Source: JBBREP01 sp036501845 (GTDB lineage Bacteria; Actinomycetota; Acidimicrobiia; IMCC26256; PALSA-610). Taken from it: DNA of 32,101 nt. Each line of letters begins with the position of its first letter. The stretch's first letter is position 1. Both the position numbers and the translations under genes were made by a program. Below the pieces are notes generated by a model. It had not been told where the DNA came from. It ran no database searches and saw only the letters and a program-made list of their open reading frames with translations. The stretch covers positions 1 to 32,101 of the forward strand of contig DASXZO010000086.1 in NCBI GenBank assembly GCA_036501845.1, read 5' to 3'. Shown piece by piece: positions 8,836 through 16,486 of the stretch.

Positions 8836-10354
8836 CGGCGCACTGATTCGGTGGATCAGAATACCATCGTCCGGTCTGTGAATCGGCATACAATGTCGTT
8901 GTGTCGTAGCCAGCCGGAATGAGCCTGGTGAGCCATCCCAGAGCACCTTGACCCTCCGCGGCATATTCAAGTGCGCCACCTAGACCCCAACTCACATAAG
9001 TTAGTCCCGCGTCAGCGAAATCGTCTCCTAGTGAATTGGAAATGCCTTCGGTCTGTGCTCGCTGCGCGGAGCGTGCGAGCCATGCTCCTGCACCAGCTAT
9101 GCCGCAACTGACCCAGCCTACTCCTGGGGTTAGGCAATAAAGGATCGCTCCACGGGTTGCGATCTGGCCGTAGTGATCTGCCACGAAGCGACTGGTACTG
9201 CCGACCGCGTTCCCGGTATTAGTGGCGACGGTGCGCAGTGTCTTCGCAGCGTGCTTTACCACGCCAGTCCCGCGGCATGATCCATTCGGGTTTTTTCCTA
9301 GCGGGCAATCAACGCTAATATGGATCGGCCCAAGACTGATGCCGATCAGCCCGTTAGGGTCGGTGCCGTTGAGTGGCGAGTTGTTGATGTAGCCGTACGG
9401 GTCGAGGGTGGTGTCGTAGGCGGGGTCGCGGGTGGTGAATTGGCTGGTGGTGGGGTCGTAGTAGCGGGCTTGGAGGTAGTAGAAGCCGGTTTCGGTGTCG
9501 AGGTATTGGCCGGCGTATTGGAGCGCTGACGTGGTGCCGGTGTGGCTGGTCGGGTTGCCGTACGGGTCGTAGTTGTAGGTGCCGACGTCGTTGCCGGTGT
9601 TGTCGGTCACGATCCTGACCGAGCCGAGCTGATCGTCGGACAGGTAGGTGGTCGGGGTACCGACCTTCTGTTCGAACACATTGCCGTCCGGCCCGTACGG
9701 GAACTTGGTGGTGACGCCACCTCCGCTGGTGAGCAGGAGGCGTGGTGTGCCGCCGTCGTTCGAGTACGTGAAGTTCGTGGTGACGCCGCCGGTGGTCTTG
9801 GAGATGCGGGTGCCGTCGGCCATGTACGTGTAGCTCGCGGTCGCGCCGCCCGACACGGAACTCAGCCGGTTCTGCTGGTCGTAGGTGTAGGTGGTGGTGG
9901 TGCTGGCGACGGTTTGGGTGTGGCGGTTGCCTTCGGCGTCGTATGCGTAGGTCGTCGCGCCGGTCGGTGGCGTGCCGCACGGGTTGGCGGACGACGTCGT
10001 GTTCTGCCAGCAGAGCTCGTCGGCACTGTCGAACGCTTGGTAGGCGCTGTTGAGCCGGGTCGGGTTGTCGCCGTGGTCGTACCCGTAGGTGAGTGAACTC
10101 GCGCCCGACGTGCCGCTGAGCTGCTGCAGACTGTTGTAGCCGTAACTCTCGGTACCGCCCGGCGCCAGGTTCGCGCCCGATGTCGCGGTCGACGCCAACT
10201 GTGACGCAGGATCGCGCGTGTACGTGAACGTCCCGTAGACGCTCGCGCTCTTGGCGGTCTGGGTCTGCGTCATGCTGTCGTCGTTGTCGTAGGTGCGGCC
10301 GTCAGTCTCACCATTCTTGGTGCCTATCGGCGTGATAGTGGCGCCGGTATGCAC
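8828..10354 (-). CDS. 5'-truncated RHS/YD-repeat protein with variable C-terminal tip
   Basis: About 508 residues if the GTG at 10354 is used; ATG 10273 is an alternative. YD-type repeats are plain (YAYDAEGNRHTQT, YTYDQQNRLSSVS, YNYDPYGN). The RHS core hallmark follows as GFYYLQARYYDPTTSQFTTR and DPYGYINNSPLNGTDPNG. After DPNG (about residue 335) the roughly 170-residue tip is unrelated to the core: a cysteine-containing linker, a glycine/alanine-rich hydrophobic stretch (LTPGVGWVSCGIAGAGAWLA) and an acidic end. No signal peptide or N-terminal RHS domains remain, so it is probably an orphan tip rather than a secreted full-length protein. The frame is open far into the thioesterase gene, but that part is a shadow frame. 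The toxin activity, if any, is unknown. Confidence 0.72.
   Translation of the reverse strand: MHTGATITPIGTKNGETDGRTYDNDDSMTQTQTAKSASVYGTFTYTRDPASQLASTATSGANLAPGGTESYGYNSLQQLSGTSGASSLTYGYDHGDNPTRLNSAYQAFDSADELCWQNTTSSANPCGTPPTGATTYAYDAEGNRHTQTVASTTTTYTYDQQNRLSSVSGGATASYTYMADGTRISKTTGGVTTNFTYSNDGGTPRLLLTSGGGVTTKFPYGPDGNVFEQKVGTPTTYLSDDQLGSVRIVTDNTGNDVGTYNYDPYGNPTSHTGTTSALQYAGQYLDTETGFYYLQARYYDPTTSQFTTRDPAYDTTLDPYGYINNSPLNGTDPNGLIGISLGPIHISVDCPLGKNPNGSCRGTGVVKHAAKTLRTVATNTGNAVGSTSRFVADHYGQIATRGAILYCLTPGVGWVSCGIAGAGAWLARSAQRAQTEGISNSLGDDFADAGLTYVSWGLGGALEYAAEGQGALGWLTRLIPAGYDTTTLYADSQTGRWYSDPPNQCADE
9559..10081 (-). repeat. RHS core segment duplicated at 7844-8276
   Basis: Long direct repeat, same orientation, about 1.2 kb from its degenerate copy. 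The copies match through the segments for DELCWQNTTSSANPCGTPPT and VRIVTDNTGNDVGTYNY. The downstream copy has two in-frame losses. The tip and the small membrane gene lie between the two copies, so recombination between them could delete or swap that pair. Confidence 0.85.
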
Positions 10355-10365
10355 CGAGGATGGGG

Positions 10366-11268
10366 TTAGACGGTGAGTTGTGACGCGGTTGGTGGGCCGT
10401 CGGGGAAGCTGAAGAACATCTGCTGGGTGGCGTAGGCCACGAGGCCAACGACTGGGTCCCACATGAACATCTCGAGTGAGGCGTAACCGTCGCCGGCCTT
10501 GCGGCAGAAGTTGTGGCCGAACAGCCAGTCGGATCGGGCAGTGCCGAGCAGGTGCACGTGCAGGTCGGCGCTCGGGCTCATCCACATCGGTCGGTCGTCG
10601 CGAAAACCGATGCGCTGACCCACCGCGCCGGGCATGGTGTCGCACAACGCAACGATCGCGAGCGGATCCCAACTGCCGTCGTCGAGCAGCGGCGGCGCGT
10701 CGAAGCGATACCACGAACCTTGCTCAGACGACGTGCGCGGCGTGGGGTCCCACCACGGCAGGCCGAGGCCGGCGCGACCCTCTGCGTGTTCCCAGAAGGT
10801 GGCGTTGAAGCGCCGCTCGGACACGACGTCGTCGGGCAACGGGTCGCGAAACGACGGACATTCGAGCGGCGGCGGCACGCTGGGCATGGCGCAGTCGGTG
10901 AACTCGAAGCCGGGCCGCGACGTTCCGAACACGCCGATCGCGGTGAGGCCGGCAGGCTCGCCGTCGTTCGTGAGGGTGGCGAGCACTTGTGAGATCGAAC
11001 GGCCGCGCCGCAACACCTGCACGTCGACCCCGGCGGCACCTGGGCGCACAGGCGACGCGAACACCACACTGATCGACCGCAACGTCTGCTCGCGCGCGTC
11101 GAGCTCGCGCTCCATCGCGCGCGCCGCGATCGCCGCGAGCACACCTCCGTGCGGCAGCACGGGCGCGTTCCAGTCGTCGGGCACGTCGGTGCGGTACCGG
11201 GCGCGACCGTCGCCGTGAACATCTCGAGGCCCGACCGCAGTTGCGTCGATGAAGCTCGCACTGCCCAC
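10366..11268 (-). CDS. Thioesterase-family (TesB-like, double hotdog) protein
   Basis: 300 residues resembling actinobacterial acyl-CoA thioesterase-like proteins. The N-terminal half has the hotdog-type segment LPHGGVLAAIAARAMERE, then RSISVVFASPVRPG and VDVQVLRRGRSISQ. The C-terminal half (about 180-300) holds a second similar unit with LCDTMPGAVGQRIGF and MSPSADLHVHLLG. It would hydrolyse an acyl-CoA in the cytosol; the substrate is unknown. The GTG start at 11268 is supported by TACCGT eight bases upstream (11277-11282), a leaderless arrangement. Its stop lies 11 bases from the start of the RHS fragment, so the RHS insertion abuts its 3' end without destroying it. Confidence 0.7.
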   Translation of the reverse strand: MGSASFIDATAVGPRDVHGDGRARYRTDVPDDWNAPVLPHGGVLAAIAARAMERELDAREQTLRSISVVFASPVRPGAAGVDVQVLRRGRSISQVLATLTNDGEPAGLTAIGVFGTSRPGFEFTDCAMPSVPPPLECPSFRDPLPDDVVSERRFNATFWEHAEGRAGLGLPWWDPTPRTSSEQGSWYRFDAPPLLDDGSWDPLAIVALCDTMPGAVGQRIGFRDDRPMWMSPSADLHVHLLGTARSDWLFGHNFCRKAGDGYASLEMFMWDPVVGLVAYATQQMFFSFPDGPPTASQLTV

Positions 11269-11282
11269 GAGCGAGCACGGTA
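11269..11282 (-). promoter_or_regulatory. Putative leaderless -10 of the thioesterase-like gene
   Basis: On the minus strand TACCGT (11282-11277) precedes the GTG start at 11268 by eight bases, with no ribosome site between. Confidence 0.3.
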
Positions 11283-11333
11283 CGCGTGCGCGACCCGCCC
11301 CTCACGCCGATTTTGCCGCCACCACGTGGGCCG

Positions 11334-11345
11334 TACACTCGCTTG
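11334..11345 (+). promoter_or_regulatory. Putative leaderless -10 ahead of the short ORF/AAA ATPase
   Basis: TACACT at 11334-11339 is followed by six bases and an ATG at 11346. The surrounding GGCCGTACACTCG recurs exactly at 24601-24613, in front of another gene. A TTTTGC about 17 bases upstream could act as a weak -35. Confidence 0.4.
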
Positions 11346-11381
11346 ATGGACAGCGGAGTAGTGCAAAAGAGCGCCCGATGA
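11346..11381 (+). CDS. Leaderless 11-codon upstream ORF coupled to the AAA ATPase
   Basis: ATG at 11346 starts MDSGVVQKSAR and ends with TGA at 11379-11381. That stop overlaps the ATPase start (11378-11380) as ATGA. Its own ATG is six bases downstream of TACACT, the right spacing for a leaderless transcript. If real, the mRNA begins with this codon and ribosomes reach the ATPase by termination-reinitiation. Small leaderless upstream ORFs are known in mycobacteria. The peptide has no regulatory residue run, such as consecutive cysteines, so coupling rather than attenuation is the simpler reading. Confidence 0.4.
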   Translation: MDSGVVQKSAR

Positions 11382-12775
11382 GCCGGCCGACCACCCTCGG
11401 GGCGCTCCGAGAGTCGGGCTGGGTATCGCGTGGCGTCAAGGACGAGCTGCGCGAGCACGCGATCGAGAAGCTCTCGGCGGGCGAACCACTCGTCGAAGGA
11501 GTGCTCGGCTACGACGACACCGTGCTGCCGCAACTCGCCAACGCGATCCTCGCCGGCCACGACGTGATCTTTCTCGGCGAGCGCGGCCAGGCGAAGACGC
11601 GCACCATCCGCGGGCTCATCGAGCTGCTCGACGAGTGGATGCCGGTGGTCGCGGGCAGCGAGATCAACGACGACCCGTACCACCCGGTGTCGGCGCAGGC
11701 GCGCCATCTGATCGCCGACAAGGGCGACGACACGCCCATCGAGTGGGTGCACCGCAGCCGCCGCTACGGCGAGAAGCTCGCCACGCCCGACACGTCGATC
11801 GCCGACCTCATCGGCGAGGTCGACCCCATCAAGGTGGCCGAGGGGCGCTACCTCTCCGACGAGCTCACGCTGCACTACGGCATGGTGCCGCGCACGAACC
11901 GCGGCATCTTCGCCATCAACGAGCTGCCCGACCTCGCCGAACGCATCCAGGTAGGTCTGCTCAACGTGCTCGAAGAGCGCGACGTGCAGATCCGTGGCTA
12001 CAAGATCCAGTTGCCGCTCGACCTCGTGCTGTTCGCGTCGGCGAACCCCGAGGACTACACGAACCGCGGCCGCATCATCACGCCGTTGAAAGACCGCTTC
12101 GGCGCGCAGATCCGCACGCACTACCCGCTCGAGACCGAGATCGAGACGGCGATCGTCACGCAGGAGGCGCGGCCGATGACCACGCCGGCCGTCACCGTGG
12201 TGATTCCCGCGTTCATGGAAGAGCTCGTTGCCGAGATCAGCCAGCAGGCGCGCCGGTCGCCGCACGTGAACCAGCGTTCGGGTGTGTCGGCCCGTTTGTC
12301 GATCACGAACTACGAGACGCTCGTGGCCAACGCCACTCGGCGTGCCCTGCTCGCCGGCGAGAAGGAAGTGGCGCCGCGCGTCAGCGACCTCGACGCCATC
12401 GTGCCCAGCACGTCGGGCAAGATCGAGATCGAGACGATCGAAGAGGGCCGCGAGGAGTACGTGCTCGACCGGATCGTGAAGTCGGCGATCCTCGAGGTGT
12501 TCCGCGCCCGCGTGAAGCCCGAGCATCTCGGCCCGGTGGTGCAGGCGTTCGAAGGCGGAGTGACCGTGAGCGCCGGCGAGGACGTACCGGTGGCCGACTA
12601 CCTCCGCACGCTCGAGCAGATCCCTTTGGCTCCGGTGCTCGCCGACCTCGGTGTGGGCGAACAGCCCGCGGCCGTGGCCAGCGCGGTGGAGTTCGTGCTC
12701 GAAGGCATGCACCTCACCAAGCGCCTGAACAAGGACGACCTCAAAGGTCACGTCACCTACCGCGGCCGCGGCTAG
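11378..12775 (+). CDS. MoxR/ChlI-like AAA+ ATPase
   Basis: 465 residues. The Walker A loop reads GERGQAKT (67-74), the AK[ST] form typical of MoxR relatives. IFAINELPDL is the Walker B region, and LDLVLFASANPEDYTN contains the sensor 1 segment. The family couples ATP hydrolysis to remodelling of a target, almost always with a von Willebrand A-domain partner; a matching VWA protein lies 5 kb downstream at 17635. The start at 11378 gives a normal N-terminus (MSRPTTLGALRESGW), and the longer open frame from 11249 is not needed. A true magnesium chelatase subunit is unlikely because no bacteriochlorophyll genes are present. The client protein is unknown. Confidence 0.82.
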   Translation: MSRPTTLGALRESGWVSRGVKDELREHAIEKLSAGEPLVEGVLGYDDTVLPQLANAILAGHDVIFLGERGQAKTRTIRGLIELLDEWMPVVAGSEINDDPYHPVSAQARHLIADKGDDTPIEWVHRSRRYGEKLATPDTSIADLIGEVDPIKVAEGRYLSDELTLHYGMVPRTNRGIFAINELPDLAERIQVGLLNVLEERDVQIRGYKIQLPLDLVLFASANPEDYTNRGRIITPLKDRFGAQIRTHYPLETEIETAIVTQEARPMTTPAVTVVIPAFMEELVAEISQQARRSPHVNQRSGVSARLSITNYETLVANATRRALLAGEKEVAPRVSDLDAIVPSTSGKIEIETIEEGREEYVLDRIVKSAILEVFRARVKPEHLGPVVQAFEGGVTVSAGEDVPVADYLRTLEQIPLAPVLADLGVGEQPAAVASAVEFVLEGMHLTKRLNKDDLKGHVTYRGRG

Positions 12776-12863
12776 AGCTGGCGCAGAGGGCCGCATCGCG
12801 GCCACACTGTGTGTTCGAAAAGTCGGTGGGACCGAACGGTGGGACGGACGGGAGCATCGCATC

Positions 12864-13856
12864 ATGATGGGCGGACGTATCGGGCGCGTGGCCGTTGTGT
12901 GCTGCGCGCTCTTCGGCATCGGTATCGGGCCGGTCGTGGCACTGCAAGCAGGGACGGCGTCGGCAACCACGCCGATCCCTGAGGTGGCCCCCTACTTCGA
13001 GACGACGGCCACTCACTCGGGCAACCTGGCCACCGCGATCGCGTCGCACGGGCTGCGCTCGTTCACCGCCGCGTTCGTGCTCGGCAAGGGCTGCACGGCC
13101 ACGTGGGACGACGGCTCCACGATCACCGGCACCGACGCGCGCAGCAAGCTCGTGAAGGCCGGTCAGACCTCGGGCGCCACCGCCATCATCTCGTTCGGTG
13201 GAGAGTTCGGCGCCGAGCTCGCCAAGACGTGCACGAACGTGACGTCGCTCGTGACCGCGTACACCGGCGTGATCAACAAGTTCGGCGTGTCGAAGATCGA
13301 CTTCGACGTGGAGGGCACCACTGCGCTGAACGACACGGCCACGAACACGCGGCGCTACACGGCGATCCGCAGCCTCGAGCAGAAGTTCCCGAAGCTCGAG
13401 GTGTCGTTGACGATTCCCGTTGGGCTGTCCGGCTTCAACGCCAACCCGACGTACGGCAACGCGGTGGCGTTCTTGAAGTTGGCCAAGACCACGAACACGC
13501 GCATCGACGTGTTCAACATCATGACGATGAACTACGGCAGCGCGGTGGCGAACATGGGCACGGCGGCCACCACGGCTGCGCGTGACTCGATGGCGCAGAT
13601 CAAGTCGATCTGGCCGGCCGACGGCTACAAGAACCTCGGTATCACGCCCATGATCGGTGAGAACGACTCGGCCGGTGAGACCTTCACGTACAACAACTCG
13701 CAGGCCGTCGTGGTGTTCGCACACAACAACGGTGTGCACCGGCTGGCGTTCTGGTCGCTCAACCGCGACCAGAAGTGCACCGGCGAGACGCCGCCGGGGC
13801 CGTGCACCGGGCTCACCCAGCAGCCGCTCGACTTCATCGACGGCTTCCTGAACTGA
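12864..13856 (+). CDS. Secreted GH18 chitinase-like protein
   Basis: 330 residues with a Sec signal peptide: basic MMGGRIGR, a hydrophobic core, and a probable cut near TASA (about residue 34). The GH18 barrel signature is SKIDFDVE (143-150). The catalytic Glu150 and the two preceding aspartates (146, 148) are present, but the first aspartate of DxxDxDxE is serine, a variation also seen in some actinobacterial GH18 proteins. IISFGGEFG and FNIMTMNYG match the other conserved barrel strands. The protein probably cleaves chitin or a related glycan outside the cell; no carbohydrate-binding module is visible. It lies between the AAA ATPase and a strong terminator. Confidence 0.82.
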   Translation: MMGGRIGRVAVVCCALFGIGIGPVVALQAGTASATTPIPEVAPYFETTATHSGNLATAIASHGLRSFTAAFVLGKGCTATWDDGSTITGTDARSKLVKAGQTSGATAIISFGGEFGAELAKTCTNVTSLVTAYTGVINKFGVSKIDFDVEGTTALNDTATNTRRYTAIRSLEQKFPKLEVSLTIPVGLSGFNANPTYGNAVAFLKLAKTTNTRIDVFNIMTMNYGSAVANMGTAATTAARDSMAQIKSIWPADGYKNLGITPMIGENDSAGETFTYNNSQAVVVFAHNNGVHRLAFWSLNRDQKCTGETPPGPCTGLTQQPLDFIDGFLN

Positions 13857-13876
13857 ACCGACCGACCACGCACCCG

Positions 13877-13920
13877 GTGGTCCCACAAACAGTCGACTTG
13901 TCAACTGTCTGTGGGACCAC
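13877..13920. terminator. Strong bidirectional hairpin between the chitinase-like gene and tauD
   Basis: GTGGTCCCACA (13877-13887) pairs with TGTGGGACCAC (13910-13920). The inner ACAGT pairs with ACTGT after one A/C mismatch, giving a stem of about 17 pairs and a 10-base loop. It is exactly between two convergent genes (stops at 13856 and 13936). No T-run follows on either strand. Confidence 0.75.
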
Positions 13921-13935
13921 GGCGGGCGGGTGAGC

Positions 13936-14847
13936 TCACACCGGCTTGTCGCCGCGGATGGTGACGCGCTGGATGACGCGCGGTTGGTCGCCGAAGTCGC
14001 CCACCACCGAGTGCTGGGTGACGCGGTTGTCCCAGAAGCCGAGGTCGCCGGCCTGCCAGTGGTAGCGCACGGTGTACTTCGCCTTCGTGGAGTGCGTGTA
14101 GAGGTAGGCGAGCAGCGCGTCGCTCTCGGCGGCCGTGAACCCCTTGATGTGTGACGTGAAGCCGGGGTTCACGAACAGCACCTTGGCGCCCGTCTCGGGA
14201 TGTGTGCGCACCACGGGATGCTCCACCGGTTGGATCGCGGTGTAGAGCTCGCCTTCCCACTCCACATCGCTCTTGTCGGGGTCGTTGATGTAGGGCGCGA
14301 ACGTGCGGCTGCCGTCGTGCACTGCGGTGAGGCCTTCGAGGAACTCGCGCAGCGGCGCGCTGAGGTCGGCGTAGGCGGCCTGCTGATCGGAGAACATCGT
14401 GTCGCCACCGCTCGGCGGGATCACGACCGCGTTCAAGATCGAGCCGAGCGGCGGGCGCTCCACGAACGTGACGTCGGTGTGCCACGACAGACCGTCGTAC
14501 GGATGCGCGACGTCGCCGTAGGTGGCTTGCAGGCGCGCGGTGCGCTGGTAGTCGATCTCGAACAACTCCGGATAGCCGTCGACCGACGGGATCACCGGAT
14601 GCGCGGGCGTGAGCTCGCCGAAGTAGCGGCCGAACGCCACGTGCTGGTCGGGCGACAGGTGCTGGCCCGGGAAGAAGACCACGTGGTAGCGCAGCAACTG
14701 GGCGCGGATCGCCTCGACGGTGGCGTCGTCGAGCGGTCGCTTCAGGTCGACGCCGCGGATCTCGGCGCCGATCGTGCCTGACAGCGGCCGGACGTCGAGC
14801 CCAGTAGGTGTGCCGGTAGATGTGGTGGGTGAGATGGTGAGGGTCAT
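13936..14847 (-). CDS. tauD: TauD/AtsK-family alpha-ketoglutarate dioxygenase (taurine or alkylsulfate)
   Basis: A 303-residue Fe(II)/2-oxoglutarate dioxygenase. WHTD gives the iron ligands His123 and Asp125, TQHS gives the distal His279, and VIQR supplies the co-substrate-binding arginine near 294. The family hydroxylates a sulfonate or alkylsulfate carbon next to sulfur, releasing sulfite or sulfate for growth. It is the last gene of an operon with an ABC importer of the same substrate class, and its ATG overlaps the ATPase stop by ATGA. The substrate (taurine, another sulfonate or an alkylsulfate) cannot be fixed from sequence, so tauD is a family label. Confidence 0.88.
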   Translation of the reverse strand: MTLTISPTTSTGTPTGLDVRPLSGTIGAEIRGVDLKRPLDDATVEAIRAQLLRYHVVFFPGQHLSPDQHVAFGRYFGELTPAHPVIPSVDGYPELFEIDYQRTARLQATYGDVAHPYDGLSWHTDVTFVERPPLGSILNAVVIPPSGGDTMFSDQQAAYADLSAPLREFLEGLTAVHDGSRTFAPYINDPDKSDVEWEGELYTAIQPVEHPVVRTHPETGAKVLFVNPGFTSHIKGFTAAESDALLAYLYTHSTKAKYTVRYHWQAGDLGFWDNRVTQHSVVGDFGDQPRVIQRVTIRGDKPV

Positions 14848-15650
14848 GACGCTCCTTGTCCGATGACTTCTGATTCGATCTGGTCGACGACGCCGAGCTC
14901 TGCGAGCAAGCGCTCGCGCAACGCGACGAACGAGGGGTCGCTGCGGTGTCGCGGTGCTGCGACGTCGACTGGCACGTCGAGCGAGAGGCCGCCGTCGCTC
15001 AGCACGAGCACGCGGTCGGCGAGCAGGATCGCCTCGTCGACGTCGTGAGTGACGAGCAGCACCGCGGGCCGGTGGCGATCACAGAGCTTGCGCAGCAGCG
15101 CGTGCATCTTGATGCGCGTCAGCGCGTCGAGCGCGCCGAACGGTTCGTCGAGCAGTAGTAACTGCGGCTCGCGCACCATCGCGCGGGCGAGCGCCACGCG
15201 CTGGGCCTCGCCGCCCGACAGCGTGTTCGGCCAGTCGCGCGCGCGTCCGGCCAGGCCCACCTCGTCGAGCGCGGCACGTCCGCCCGACGAAGCCGTCGCG
15301 CCGCGCAGGCCGAGCACCACGTTGTCGAGCACGCGCGCCCAGGGCAGGAGCCGCGCGTCCTGGAACACGACGGCGCGCTGCCTGCTCACCTCGACGTGCC
15401 CTTCCACGGCGTTGTCGAGGCCGGCGAAGGCGCGCAACAAGGTGGTCTTGCCGGTGCCGCTGCGGCCGAGCAGCGCGACGAACTCGCCGGCCCGCAACTC
15501 GAGGTCGATGCCGCGCAGCACGGCGCGCTCGCCGAACCAGCGGTGCAGGTGCCGGCTTCGCGCGACGACCGCCGAGTCGGTCGTCGCCGCGAGCGCGTCC
15601 CCCACCTCCCGGGCGCGCGGCGGAAATGTGGTCAGCGAGTCGATCGCCAT
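14844..15650 (-). CDS. ssuB: Sulfonate/taurine-type ABC transporter ATP-binding protein
   Basis: 268 residues. Walker A is GRSGTGKTT (62-70), the Q-loop is VFQDARLLPW, the signature is LSGGEAQR, and Walker B runs into LLLDEPFGALD. The RLLPW segment is typical of nitrate/sulfonate/taurine importers. It drives uptake through the permease encoded just upstream, whose 3' end overlaps this gene by 19 bases. The ATG at 15650 was chosen because it precedes the first conserved strand by a short tail; the longer open frame above it belongs to the permease region. ssuB or tauB would be equally fair names. Confidence 0.87.
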   Translation of the reverse strand: MAIDSLTTFPPRAREVGDALAATTDSAVVARSRHLHRWFGERAVLRGIDLELRAGEFVALLGRSGTGKTTLLRAFAGLDNAVEGHVEVSRQRAVVFQDARLLPWARVLDNVVLGLRGATASSGGRAALDEVGLAGRARDWPNTLSGGEAQRVALARAMVREPQLLLLDEPFGALDALTRIKMHALLRKLCDRHRPAVLLVTHDVDEAILLADRVLVLSDGGLSLDVPVDVAAPRHRSDPSFVALRERLLAELGVVDQIESEVIGQGAS

Positions 15651-16486
15651 GCGAGCGCCTTTCGTTCGAGAGCACGCACGAGCGCGTCGGAGAACAGTCC
15701 GAGCACCGCGTACACGGCGAGCCCCACGAGGATCACGTCGGTCTGGAAAAACTCCTGCGCCCGCACCATCAGGTAGCCGATGCCGTTCGTGGCGTTGATC
15801 TGCTCGGCGAACACGAGGATCAACCACGACACCGCCACGGCCATGCGGAGCCCCACGAGGAAGCCCGGCAGCGCGCCGGGCACTACCACGCGGCGCAGCA
15901 GCGTGGATCGTCGCAATTCGACGACGCGCGCAAGCTCGAGATGCTTGGGATCGATGGCGCGGATCGCGGCGTAGGTGTTGATGTAGATCGGGAACGCCAC
16001 GGCGAACGCGATCAGCGACACCTTCGCGGTCTCGCCGATGCCGAACCACAGCACCACGAGCGGTTGAAGCCCGATGATGGGCAGGAAACGCAACATCTGC
16101 ATGGGCGCGTCGACGAGGTCGTCACCCACGCGCGAGAGGCCCGCGACGATCGCCAGCACCGTCGCGATCGGCACGCCGATCGCGAGCCCGAAAAGCACGC
16201 GCTTCAGCGACACCCAGATCGCGCTCTGCAACGTGCCGTCCTGAGTGAGATGCCAGGCGCTGCGCCCGATCGAGATCGGCCCTGCGAGCGTGTCGGAGCT
16301 CAGGTGGCCGGTGCTGCTCGCCAGTTGCCACAGCGCAAGCAGCAACAACACCCCGAGCAGGCGCTCGACACCGGTGGGCACGCGAACCTTGCGCCGTGGG
16401 ACGCGCGCACCGGATCCCGAGGTGGTTCCGGTTGTGCGCGTGGGCAATGTGACGAGCGCGGGTGTGTCGAGGCCGACCGCGTTCAT
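15632..16486 (-). CDS. ssuC: Sulfonate/taurine-type ABC transporter permease
   Basis: 284 residues with about six transmembrane segments, for example LLGVLLLLALWQLASS and FGLAIGVPIATVLAIVAGL. The BPD-type EAA-like loop is around HLELARVVELRRSTLLRRVV, where it contacts the ATPase. FGIGETAKVSLIAF and NATNGIGYLM are conserved in SsuC/TauC permeases. The ATG at 16486 overlaps the binding-protein stop by ATGA. Located in the inner membrane. Confidence 0.88.
   Translation of the reverse strand: MNAVGLDTPALVTLPTRTTGTTSGSGARVPRRKVRVPTGVERLLGVLLLLALWQLASSTGHLSSDTLAGPISIGRSAWHLTQDGTLQSAIWVSLKRVLFGLAIGVPIATVLAIVAGLSRVGDDLVDAPMQMLRFLPIIGLQPLVVLWFGIGETAKVSLIAFAVAFPIYINTYAAIRAIDPKHLELARVVELRRSTLLRRVVVPGALPGFLVGLRMAVAVSWLILVFAEQINATNGIGYLMVRAQEFFQTDVILVGLAVYAVLGLFSDALVRALERKALAWRSTR

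Noticed and set aside
7844..10081. Possible CRISPR or short tandem-repeat array from the repeated RHS segments
   Set aside because: The repeats are long protein-coding duplicates with no regular spacers.
10355..10714. N-terminal extension of the RHS frame into the thioesterase gene
   Set aside because: The residues are Arg/Pro-rich, typical of a GC-rich shadow frame, and the same bases encode the thioesterase C-terminus in another frame.
11249..11377. Longer N-terminus for the AAA ATPase from 11249
   Set aside because: The added residues are low in coding character and the promoter and short ORF at 11334-11381 lie inside it.
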